A DNA stretch of 38,783 nucleotides from Ardenticatenales bacterium (GTDB taxonomy: Bacteria; Chloroflexota; Anaerolineae; Promineifilales; UBA4811), in the NCBI GenBank assembly GCA_030593075.1, contig JAUVHW010000006.1:1-38783 (forward strand), written 5' to 3'. Positions within the stretch are counted from its first letter, which is position 1; each line of letters opens with the position of its first letter. Positions 33,067 to 38,783 of the stretch are shown here, piece after piece. The position numbers and the translations under genes are program-made. Below the pieces are notes generated by a model. It saw only the letters and a program-made list of their open reading frames with translations. It was not told the origin of the DNA and did no database searches.

Positions 33067-33095
33067 ACTATATCACATCCCGTCGATTGTGGCAA
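33067..33095 (-). promoter_or_regulatory. Promoter of the structured RNA
   Basis: Minus-strand TTGCCA (33095-33090), a 17-bp spacer, and TATAGT (33072-33067). The start near 33061 falls just 5' of the closing stem. Confidence 0.75.
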
Positions 33096-33214
33096 ATCGC
33101 GCCGGTTGTCTCGACGCAGGAATCGGTTCAAACCATGACCTCTCCTGGGCTGCCGCACTGTCGCTCAAGGGCGGCGTGGTAAGAGGGGCCTGGCCGGAAA
33201 CCCAGCCCGCCGGC

Positions 33215-33320
33215 TCCTGGTGGGGAGCCGGTGCCTGTCAGCGAACCAAATGCTCCTGTGGTGGACCGGCCAGGCCTTCAAGAAGCCTAGACGCAGGGAT
33301 CTGTGGGCAGCGGTCACGGC
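33215..33320. repeat. Diverged direct repeat, copy A
   Basis: 106 bp with conserved ends. The left end (33215-33231) matches copy B at 16 of 17 positions and the right end (33294-33320) at 25 of 27, while the ~62-bp middle is diverged. It shares orientation with copy B at 34953-35057. No clear promoter precedes it on either strand. The overlapping short frames do not conserve a protein because of a 1-nt indel. Confidence 0.6.
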
Positions 33321-33397
33321 AGTCCACCGCGTGACACCACTTCTCGGCCAGGCTTCTGGGGGCCCGGCCGATACAAAGCCGGCGCTGGTCAGGGCAC

Positions 33398-33425
33398 TTG
33401 CCATCTCTCACCACTGGAATACAAT
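33398..33425 (+). promoter_or_regulatory. Promoter of the SEC-C gene
   Basis: TTGCCA (33398-33403), a 16-bp spacer, and TACAAT (33420-33425). The predicted leader is ~48 nt. Confidence 0.65.
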
Positions 33426-33478
33426 TGGCGACCTAATCCGAGGCCGGTTTCAGCCCCCCAGATACGCGAGAGGCAGCG

Positions 33479-34300
33479 ATGAAGGAAGAGATCCGCAGAA
33501 ATGACCCGTGCTACTGCGGTAGCGGAAAAAAGTACAAACAATGCCACTTGAAGATCGAGCAGGCTGAGGCCAAAGAGGAACGAGCCTGGGAGACCGCGGC
33601 TCGCTTCTTGCGGCGCGATCTGATCGCGTTTGCCAGGGAGGAGCGTTTTGCCGTGTCATTTGGGGCCGGGGTGGCCCTGTTCTTCAACGATCTCTATACC
33701 ATCGAAACGGCCCACGAGATGAGCGAGCCGGAGACGCTGCGTTTCTTTGACTGGTTCACTTGCGACTTTTCCCCGGCCGACCGGCCACGTCTGATTGAGG
33801 TGTACCACAGCGAAAAGGGGGAACTGATGGACGAGAAGGAAGGGGTGCTACTCGACGGCTGGCTGGCGGCCGGACCTGCCTGTGCCTACACCCTCGCTGA
33901 TGCCTCGGGCGAAGGGAAGCAGACCCTGCACCTGGAGAGCATCTTTGACGGTAGTGAGCACCTTGTCCCCCAGTCAGGCGGTCCTGGTCGGGCAGAGATA
34001 GGAGACGTCCTGATTGCCCGCCTGCTGCCCTTCAGGGGTCGGAATCGCATCAGCGGTTCTGCTGGCTACCTCCCCGCCCAGGAGGCAGTCGATCTCAAGC
34101 CATTCATCCTGGAGGCCTGGGACGCGTTCAAAAAGGACAACCCCGACACTGAGTGGGAGGGTTTCCTTCGACGGCGCAGCTATCTGTTTGCCCACTATGA
34201 GTTGATGGCGGCTGAGGGGGCGGGCCGGCCTCCAGTCGCCCGTCTCGATCCCAACCGCCCCAAAGGCCAGATAGGGCGCGTATTGCGCAGCCGGCGCTAG
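33479..34300 (+). CDS. SEC-C zinc-motif protein
   Basis: 273 residues. The SEC-C motif is at the very N-terminus: N-D-P-C-Y-C-G-S-G-K-K-Y-K-Q-C-H with Cys11, Cys13, Cys22 and His23, a zinc site first known from the SecA C-terminus. The remaining ~245 residues are a mixed alpha/beta domain rich in acidic residues that I do not recognise. SEC-C motifs usually bind ribosomes or partner proteins. AGAGG lies 5 nt before the ATG. A histidine phosphatase gene starts 11 bp after its stop, so they are likely co-transcribed. The pair is bracketed by the two repeat copies. Confidence 0.8.
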   Translation: MKEEIRRNDPCYCGSGKKYKQCHLKIEQAEAKEERAWETAARFLRRDLIAFAREERFAVSFGAGVALFFNDLYTIETAHEMSEPETLRFFDWFTCDFSPADRPRLIEVYHSEKGELMDEKEGVLLDGWLAAGPACAYTLADASGEGKQTLHLESIFDGSEHLVPQSGGPGRAEIGDVLIARLLPFRGRNRISGSAGYLPAQEAVDLKPFILEAWDAFKKDNPDTEWEGFLRRRSYLFAHYELMAAEGAGRPPVARLDPNRPKGQIGRVLRSRR

Positions 34301-34311
34301 CACGGAGAACC

Positions 34312-34932
34312 GTGGCAGCTTGTCCCAAGCGCCTCTTGCTGGTGCGACACGGCGAGACAGAATGGAACCGTGAGCAACGGGCTCAGGGACAGACCGATGT
34401 GCCGCTGAACGACAATGGCCGGAGGCAGGCACAGGCTCTCGCCGGCCGGCTCCGCAACCATAACATAGAGGCGCTGCACAGCAGCGATCTCGCGCGGGCA
34501 TCGGAAACGGCCGCCATCCTGGCGACTGCACTGGGGCTCCCTCTGCGACTCTCGGCCGCCTGGCGCGAGATCGACCTAGGGGAATGGGCAGGGCTCAGCC
34601 ACAGCGAAATCGAGACGCGCTTCCCGGAGGAGCTGGCGGCGCTGGATAGGGGCGAAGACGTCGCCCGTGGAGGCGGGGAGACACTGGGGGCGCTCCGTGC
34701 CCGTGCTGCGGCCGAATTCCAGCGCCTGGCACAGATTCACCAGGGCCGGACTGTCCTCGTTGTCAGCCACGGCGGAACCTTGAAGGCCCTCATCTGCCAT
34801 CTGATCGGACTGGACCTAGGCTATCAACGCCGTCTCTCAGCGGGGGGAAACACCGGGCTGAGCATCGTCGAGTTTAGCTCTGGACAGCCCAAACTGACGC
34901 TGCTGAATGACACGAGTCATCTGGAGCCCTAA
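34312..34932 (+). CDS. Histidine phosphatase (phosphoglycerate mutase-like)
   Basis: 206 residues from a GTG start with GGAG 4 nt upstream. The catalytic motif V-R-H-G-E is at 11-15 (phosphohistidine His13). Arg62 lies in S-D-L-A-R-A, Glu86 in R-E-I-D-L-G-E-W, and the second catalytic His153 in V-S-H-G-G. This is the cobC/GpmB-like branch of the superfamily; whether the substrate is alpha-ribazole phosphate, a sugar phosphate or another ester cannot be told. It directly follows the SEC-C gene. Confidence 0.88.
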   Translation: MAACPKRLLLVRHGETEWNREQRAQGQTDVPLNDNGRRQAQALAGRLRNHNIEALHSSDLARASETAAILATALGLPLRLSAAWREIDLGEWAGLSHSEIETRFPEELAALDRGEDVARGGGETLGALRARAAAEFQRLAQIHQGRTVLVVSHGGTLKALICHLIGLDLGYQRRLSAGGNTGLSIVEFSSGQPKLTLLNDTSHLEP

Positions 34933-34952
34933 CCAGACGTCAGACTAGCAGG

Positions 34953-35057
34953 TCCTAGTGGGGAGCCGGCGCGCGCTCAGGCGCGGAGACGCGGCTGCGG
35001 TCGGCCGAACAACCTGGCAAAAGTGTTCCTCCAGGGATCTGGGGCAGCGGTCAAGGC
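34953..35057. repeat. Diverged direct repeat, copy B
   Basis: 105 bp, conserved at both ends with copy A and diverged in the middle. On the minus strand it begins ~13 nt after the predicted start of the promoter at 35077-35106, so it would be transcribed as the 5' part of a short RNA. The minus-strand frames through it resemble shadows. The rest of 34933-35198 holds no gene that I can support. Confidence 0.6.
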
Positions 35058-35076
35058 CGCTTGCTGCCGTGCGGCC

Positions 35077-35106
35077 ATTATAGGCCGGGATTCTGGCAAG
35101 CGTCGA
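35077..35106 (-). promoter_or_regulatory. Promoter reading into repeat copy B
   Basis: Minus-strand TCGACG (35106-35101), an 18-bp spacer, and a perfect TATAAT (35082-35077). There is no coding gene downstream on this strand before the histidine phosphatase, so the product would be non-coding or antisense. Confidence 0.5.
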
Positions 35107-35198
35107 AACCAGCTGGTGAGACTGCTCGTGCCACGTGCCTCGCGAACTGTAGGGCGATGGCCCCCCTTCACCCAGCGTGCCAGCGGCCATAATGCAAA

Positions 35199-35227
35199 CG
35201 AGCGGAGAGCAATGTGCTCTCCGCTCG
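35199..35227 (-). terminator. Terminator of the SWIM gene
   Basis: CGAGCGGAGAGC (35199-35210) and GCTCTCCGCTCG (35216-35227) are perfect 12-nt inverted repeats around 5 nt. On the minus strand TTTGCATT follows. It lies ~75 nt after the SWIM stop. Confidence 0.8.
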
Positions 35228-35301
35228 CGTCGCCTCCTGAATCGTCGTCTCAGGCAGGTAGGCTGGCATCTTGCCGTCGGGCAGACCTCCACGCAGTCGA
35301 G

Positions 35302-35556
35302 CTAGGCAGCCTCGGGGACGCTTGCTGCCAACGGCAGCATCGGTTCCAGTATCCGCTCCATCGCCATGGTGTGGCTGCAGACGCCCCGACTGGCAAAGAA
35401 GCCACAATCGCAATGCCAGCCGTTATCCGAGAATGTGACCTTGTGCGGATTGTTATCCCCGTTGAAAGTCACGGTGAACTGATCAAAGTGTATGCGCTCC
35501 CTCTGCTCCGCGTATCGCTTTGCCTTCTCGATCTTCCCGATCATCCCATAATCCAT
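35302..35556 (-). CDS. Small SWIM zinc-finger protein (84 aa)
   Basis: 84 residues from the ATG at 35556, which has AGGAG 6 nt upstream; the longer frame to 35607 begins inside the leader terminator. The SWIM signature C-x-C-x8-C-x-H is complete: Cys49, Cys51, Cys60, His62, in W-H-C-D-C-G-F ... G-V-C-S-H. A helical N-terminus (K-A-K-R-Y-A-E-Q-R-E-R-I) precedes it. SWIM domains bind DNA or proteins and here stand alone rather than fused to a helicase or transposase. It has its own promoter, leader terminator and strong 3' terminator, so it is a single-gene unit. Confidence 0.8.
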   Translation of the reverse strand: MDYGMIGKIEKAKRYAEQRERIHFDQFTVTFNGDNNPHKVTFSDNGWHCDCGFFASRGVCSHTMAMERILEPMLPLAASVPEAA

Positions 35557-35599
35557 ACGTAGCTCCTCTCCCAACCCTATCGCTTCACAGTGCTCGCCG

Positions 35600-35633
35600 A
35601 AAAGCAAAACACGCAGGCAAATACCCGCGTGTT
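35600..35633 (-). terminator. Terminator-like hairpin in the SWIM gene leader
   Basis: On the minus strand AACACGC (35633-35627) pairs with GCGTGTT (35614-35608), with GG/CC inside, followed by TTGCTTTT. It lies between the promoter and the start codon, so it can act as an attenuator. Confidence 0.6.
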
Positions 35634-35692
35634 CCGATCCTCGTCTGTCGCTGGTGCTGTGCGGCGCATCTTCTCAGAGACCAGGTAAGGTC

Positions 35693-35722
35693 AGTATACT
35701 GTATCTCTGCCCCGGTTGTCAA
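35693..35722 (-). promoter_or_regulatory. Promoter of the SWIM gene
   Basis: Minus-strand TTGACA (35722-35717), an 18-bp spacer, and TATACT (35698-35693). The start near 35686 leaves ~130 nt of leader. Confidence 0.75.
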
Positions 35723-35754
35723 CTGGTCGAGTTGGTCTGTGTCTGACGATTGCC

Positions 35755-37086
35755 CTACGAACCGGCCGGCTCTGGGTGCTGTGCCGCGCTCAATAGGGCG
35801 GCATCTTCCATCTGCGCCACGCGCTTGCCCTCCTCCTCGTCCACGCGCGTCAGCAACAGGGCACCCACCACAAAGAAGATGATCAATGAGACTATGCTCA
35901 GGCGGCTGCCGCCAGCCAACTGGCTGACCACGCCGAACACCAGCGGACCGAAAATCCCGGCAAACTTGGAGCTGGTGCTGAAGAAGCCAAAGAACTCGGC
36001 GGATTGGCTCTTGGGAACCATCGCGCCGTACAGTGACCGGCTGAGCGCCTGGGTGCCACCCTGCACCGTCGCCACCAGGAAGGCCAGAATGTAAAAGTGG
36101 GTCGCGGTCCGCATAAAGTAGCCGGCAACCGAGATGAGACTATAGACGCCCAGCCCCAGCAGAATGGAGCGCTTGGTCCCTATGCGTCGCGCCAGCCAGC
36201 CAAAGGCAAAGGAGAAGGGAATCCCCGCAAACTGTGTGATCACGAGAGCGGTGATCATGTCAGTCATGCCGATGCCAATCTCGTCACCGTAGGCGGTTGC
36301 CATCTTGATGATGGTGCCGATGCCATCGTTGTAGATCCAAAACGCGACCAGGAAGACCAGCAGCTGCTTGTATTGCTTGATCTGTGTGAGAGTGTGGCCC
36401 AGACGCCCAAAGCCAGCCCGCAGCGCGTTGACGCCCTCGTCAGCGGTGCGCACCACCGGAGGTTCGGGCACGTGGCGCATCAGCGGGATGGTGAAAACAG
36501 CCCACCAGACCGCCACGCTAAAGAACGAAGCACGCAAGGCGAATCCTACACCTGGCATGAAGAACAGCTCGGGTTTCATGTACCACAGTACGTTGACGAT
36601 CAGCAGTATTCCGCCCCCAACGTAGCCCAGCGCGTAGCCTCGAGTCGAGATCTGGTCTATGTCATCCTTTTTGGCAATGTGGGGCAGGAGCGATTCGTAA
36701 AAGATGTTAGCTCCGGCCGCACCCACATTGCCGACAATGAAAAGGATCGAGCCGAGAATATAGGTGTCGTCGCCCAGAAACACAAACAGACCGGTCCCCA
36801 CGACACCTATACCAGCGAAAAAGGCAACGTAGCGCTTCTTGCCGCCGGTGTGATCAGAGATAGCTCCCAGCATAGGAGCCACGAGCGCTACCACAAGCAG
36901 TGACACCGAGGTGGTATAGGCCCAGAAGGCCGTGGCATTCGATTCGCCCCGGCCGGCAGCAATCACCAGCGACCGATAAAAGGGCGGAAACATCGCCGCC
37001 ATGATCGTGGTGTAGAAAGCCGAGTTCGCCCAGTCATACATGCACCAGGCATTGATTACCCGCCGATATGATTTGTCGTTCTCCAT
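35755..37086 (-). CDS. UMF1-type major facilitator transporter
   Basis: 443 residues with about twelve hydrophobic segments. The N-terminus W-C-M-Y-D-W-A-N-S-A-F is the hallmark of the UMF1 (Atg22-like) family of the major facilitator superfamily. G-A-I-S-D-H-T-G-G-K-K-R after the second helix is the MFS loop 2-3 motif. Cationic loops face inward. The substrate is not established for bacterial members; efflux of amino acids or other small molecules is a guess. It ends with a short charged tail. It is divergent from recO. Confidence 0.88.
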   Translation of the reverse strand: MENDKSYRRVINAWCMYDWANSAFYTTIMAAMFPPFYRSLVIAAGRGESNATAFWAYTTSVSLLVVALVAPMLGAISDHTGGKKRYVAFFAGIGVVGTGLFVFLGDDTYILGSILFIVGNVGAAGANIFYESLLPHIAKKDDIDQISTRGYALGYVGGGILLIVNVLWYMKPELFFMPGVGFALRASFFSVAVWWAVFTIPLMRHVPEPPVVRTADEGVNALRAGFGRLGHTLTQIKQYKQLLVFLVAFWIYNDGIGTIIKMATAYGDEIGIGMTDMITALVITQFAGIPFSFAFGWLARRIGTKRSILLGLGVYSLISVAGYFMRTATHFYILAFLVATVQGGTQALSRSLYGAMVPKSQSAEFFGFFSTSSKFAGIFGPLVFGVVSQLAGGSRLSIVSLIIFFVVGALLLTRVDEEEGKRVAQMEDAALLSAAQHPEPAGS

Positions 37087-37220
37087 TGCACTTCCTTCTG
37101 GCTCGGGGTAAATTGCGGCTCGGCCGCTGCCGAAGGCGAATTATGGCACAATCCGGCCCAACGGGCAATCGCAGGCGCGCCGACGACTCCGGCCGTCGAC
37201 TCCAGGCCACTCTGTTTTGG

Positions 37221-37229
37221 TGGTATAAT
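37221..37229 (+). promoter_or_regulatory. Extended -10 promoter for recO-glyQ
   Basis: T-G-G then TATAAT (37224-37229), 54 nt before the recO start, with no convincing -35. Confidence 0.6.
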
Positions 37230-37283
37230 AACTCTCTCGTTCGGGCCGCGACCTGCCGGACGAGTTCGGACGCCTAGAAGACC

Positions 37284-38123
37284 ATGACCAGGGAGCGGTT
37301 GTATAGATCAGAGGCGATAGTGCTGCGCCGGCAGAACCTCGGCGAGGCAGACCGCCTGCTCACTCTGCTGACGCCGAATCATGGCAAGATTCGGGCAGTG
37401 GCCAAGGGAGCGCGCAAGCCGCAGAGCCGCAAGGCAGGGCACGTCGAGCCTTTCATGCGGACCAACCTGCTGTTCGCCCGCGGAAGGAACCTAGACCTGA
37501 TCACCCAGGCGGAGCTGATCGAAGCGTACCGACCGCTGCGGGAGGATCTCGTACTCGTCACCTACGCTGAACACGCAGTAGAGTTGGTTGACCGCTTCAC
37601 GGCCGAGAACGATCCTCAACCGTCGCTATTCAAGCTGCTGGCCGACTCGCTGGGCTGGCTGGCAGAATCTAGAGATCTATTGCTTACGGCTCGTTTCTAC
37701 GAGCTACGGCTGCTGGGGCTGGTTGGATTCCAGCCTGAGCTGTTTCAGTGCATCCACTGCCGGGAGACCCTGGAGCCGGTGGATCAGTCCTTTAGTGCTG
37801 AACTGGGTGGAGTGCTCTGCCCTTCCTGCGAGCGATTTGACGCCAGCGCCAAGCCCCTCTCGCTCAGCGCGCTAAAGCTGCTCCGCTATCTCCAAACCCG
37901 GCCGTATAGCGCCGTAAGGACCCTGCGCGTGCGCAGGCCGCTGCACGACCAAGTCGAGACTCTCGTGCATCACTACATCCAGCACCTCCTGGAGCGTCGC
38001 CTCCAGTCCGCTGGTTTCCTGAAACGGCTGCGCCGCGAGGCGGCCGGGGCGCGAGAAGGACTCCCCCTCCCGGAGCTAGCCAGCGAGCCACTCACGCTGC
38101 ACCTGGGGCCCAACAGTGCGTAA
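37284..38123 (+). CDS. recO: DNA repair protein RecO
   Basis: 279 residues. The N-terminal OB domain (Y-R-S-E-A-I-V-L-R-R, L-L-T-P-N-H-G-K-I-R-A-V-A-K-G-A-R) binds DNA. The central and C-terminal helical part carries a zinc site: Cys156 and Cys159 (C-I-H-C), then Cys179 and Cys182 (C-P-S-C). RecO anneals single strands and, with RecR, helps load RecA onto SSB-coated DNA during gap repair. The next gene, glyQ, starts 25 bp downstream. recO next to glyQ is a frequent arrangement in bacteria. Confidence 0.95.
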   Translation: MTRERLYRSEAIVLRRQNLGEADRLLTLLTPNHGKIRAVAKGARKPQSRKAGHVEPFMRTNLLFARGRNLDLITQAELIEAYRPLREDLVLVTYAEHAVELVDRFTAENDPQPSLFKLLADSLGWLAESRDLLLTARFYELRLLGLVGFQPELFQCIHCRETLEPVDQSFSAELGGVLCPSCERFDASAKPLSLSALKLLRYLQTRPYSAVRTLRVRRPLHDQVETLVHHYIQHLLERRLQSAGFLKRLRREAAGAREGLPLPELASEPLTLHLGPNSA

Positions 38124-38148
38124 ACGAGCGCGGAAGGACCGACAGTAG

Positions 38149-38783
38149 ATGACCAAGCCACTTTCATTCCAGCAGATGATCCTGAAACTGCTCGACTTCT
38201 GGGCCGACTGGGGTTGCCTGATCTGGCAGCCTCACAACGTGCAGGTCGGAGCCGGCACCATGAACCCCGGCACCGTGCTTCGCGTGCTGGGCCCGGAACC
38301 CTGGAATGTGGCCTACATAGAGCCCAGCGTCCGGCCGGCCGACGGCCGGTTTGGCGACAACCCATATAGGATGCAGGTCCACTATCAGCTGCAGGTCATC
38401 CTGCAGCCGGACCCTGGCAACCCGCAAGAACTCTACTTGCAGAGCCTGGAGGCCATCGGGGTCGAGCGGCAGAAGCACGACATCCGCTTTGTGGAAGACA
38501 ATTGGGAGAGCCCGGCATTGGGCGCCTGGGGCCTCGGCTGGGAGGTCTGGCTCGATGGGGAGGAGATCTCCCAGTTCACCTACTTTCAGCAGGCCGGCGG
38601 CCACGACCTGGACCCGGTGGCCGTCGAACTCACCTACGGGTTGGAGCGCATCCTCATCGCGCTGCAGCGCAAGGAGAGCGTGTGGGACCTGGACTGGGGA
38701 GTGGGAATCACCTACGGCGACGTGCTGCTCCAGTCCGAGATCGAGCACTGCAGGTACTACTTTGACGTGGCCGACGTGGACGC
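38149..38783 (+). CDS. glyQ: Glycyl-tRNA synthetase alpha subunit (3' end outside window)
   Basis: 211 codons are present and the frame runs off the right edge. [48 protein letters not shown] and Q-F-T-Y-F-Q-Q are the conserved blocks of the bacterial alpha chain, which makes glycyl-adenylate in the alpha2-beta2 enzyme. AAGGA lies upstream of the ATG at a longer than usual distance. Whether the beta chain is a separate gene or fused, as occurs in some phyla, cannot be seen. It follows recO by 25 bp. Confidence 0.95.
   Translation, partial: MTKPLSFQQMILKLLDFWADWGCLIWQPHNVQVGAGTMNPGTVLRVLGPEPWNVAYIEPSVRPADGRFGDNPYRMQVHYQLQVILQPDPGNPQELYLQSLEAIGVERQKHDIRFVEDNWESPALGAWGLGWEVWLDGEEISQFTYFQQAGGHDLDPVAVELTYGLERILIALQRKESVWDLDWGVGITYGDVLLQSEIEHCRYYFDVADVD

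Noticed and set aside
33121-33140. T-loop-like GGTTCAAACC suggesting a tRNA gene
   Set aside because: No acceptor, D or anticodon stems can be built around it.
34945-35292. Minus-strand open frame of 115 codons over repeat copy B
   Set aside because: It crosses a strong terminator and a promoter, has no ribosome site, and the repeat copies differ by an indel, so no protein is conserved.
1-38783. CRISPR array, insertion sequence, phage or toxin-antitoxin module
   Set aside because: No regularly spaced repeats, transposase or integrase motifs, or small toxin families were found on either strand.

Overview
This is a GC-rich window of ordinary bacterial chromosome, most likely from a member of the Chloroflexota, probably Anaerolineae-like. 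The phylum assignment is inferred from three things: the Y-L-P-L-V-L-R type C-terminus on the secreted DUF11 protein at the left edge, the gene complement (ThyX, an EF-G paralogue, several phosphofructokinases, a UMF1-type transporter), and overall composition. I saw no insertion sequence, phage gene, CRISPR array, rRNA or tRNA.

Layout. 1-3.1 kb: end of a secreted protein, then a metallo-beta-lactamase-fold hydrolase and DNA polymerase IV on the minus strand. 3.3-9.6 kb: a tiny Lys/Gly-rich peptide gene (+), then dnaE and two 6-phosphofructokinases (-). 9.9-12 kb: aspS, preceded by what looks like a complete ribosome-mediated attenuator. 12.3-13.6 kb: a double-XRE regulator and a TPR protein. 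13.7-16.6 kb (-): an EF-G-like GTPase behind a promoter-terminator leader, and a DUF4870 membrane protein. 16.9-20.6 kb (+): a small membrane protein, a GT-C glycosyltransferase, a zinc-ribbon membrane protein and a DUF362 protein. 20.8-24.3 kb: greA, a ROK sugar kinase, a third phosphofructokinase (-) and thyX. 24.3-31.8 kb (-): a compact seven-gene operon nusA-ylxR-infB-rbfA-nrnA-truB-ribF. 31.8-33.1 kb (-): a second MBL-fold hydrolase and, upstream of it, a free-standing structured RNA resembling 6S RNA. 33.4-38.8 kb: a SEC-C protein and a histidine phosphatase flanked by two copies of a diverged ~105-bp repeat, a SWIM zinc-finger protein, an MFS transporter, recO and the start of glyQ.

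How the genes work together. The window is dominated by housekeeping information processing (replication and repair: dnaE, dinB, recO, thyX; transcription: nusA, greA, candidate 6S RNA; translation: aspS, glyQ, infB, rbfA, truB, EF-G-like) and by upper glycolysis (ROK kinase and three PFKs with different active-site signatures). The most interesting material is non-coding. The aspS leader encodes a peptide with four Asp and four Asn codons within ten codons, followed by mutually exclusive antiterminator and terminator pairings. Promoter-plus-terminator leaders also precede the EF-G-like gene and the SWIM gene, and a terminator-like hairpin lies in the nusA leader. The ~210-nt RNA at 32.85-33.06 kb has its own promoter and terminator. 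A recurrent promoter style, T-G-G directly upstream of TATAAT, is seen across the window.
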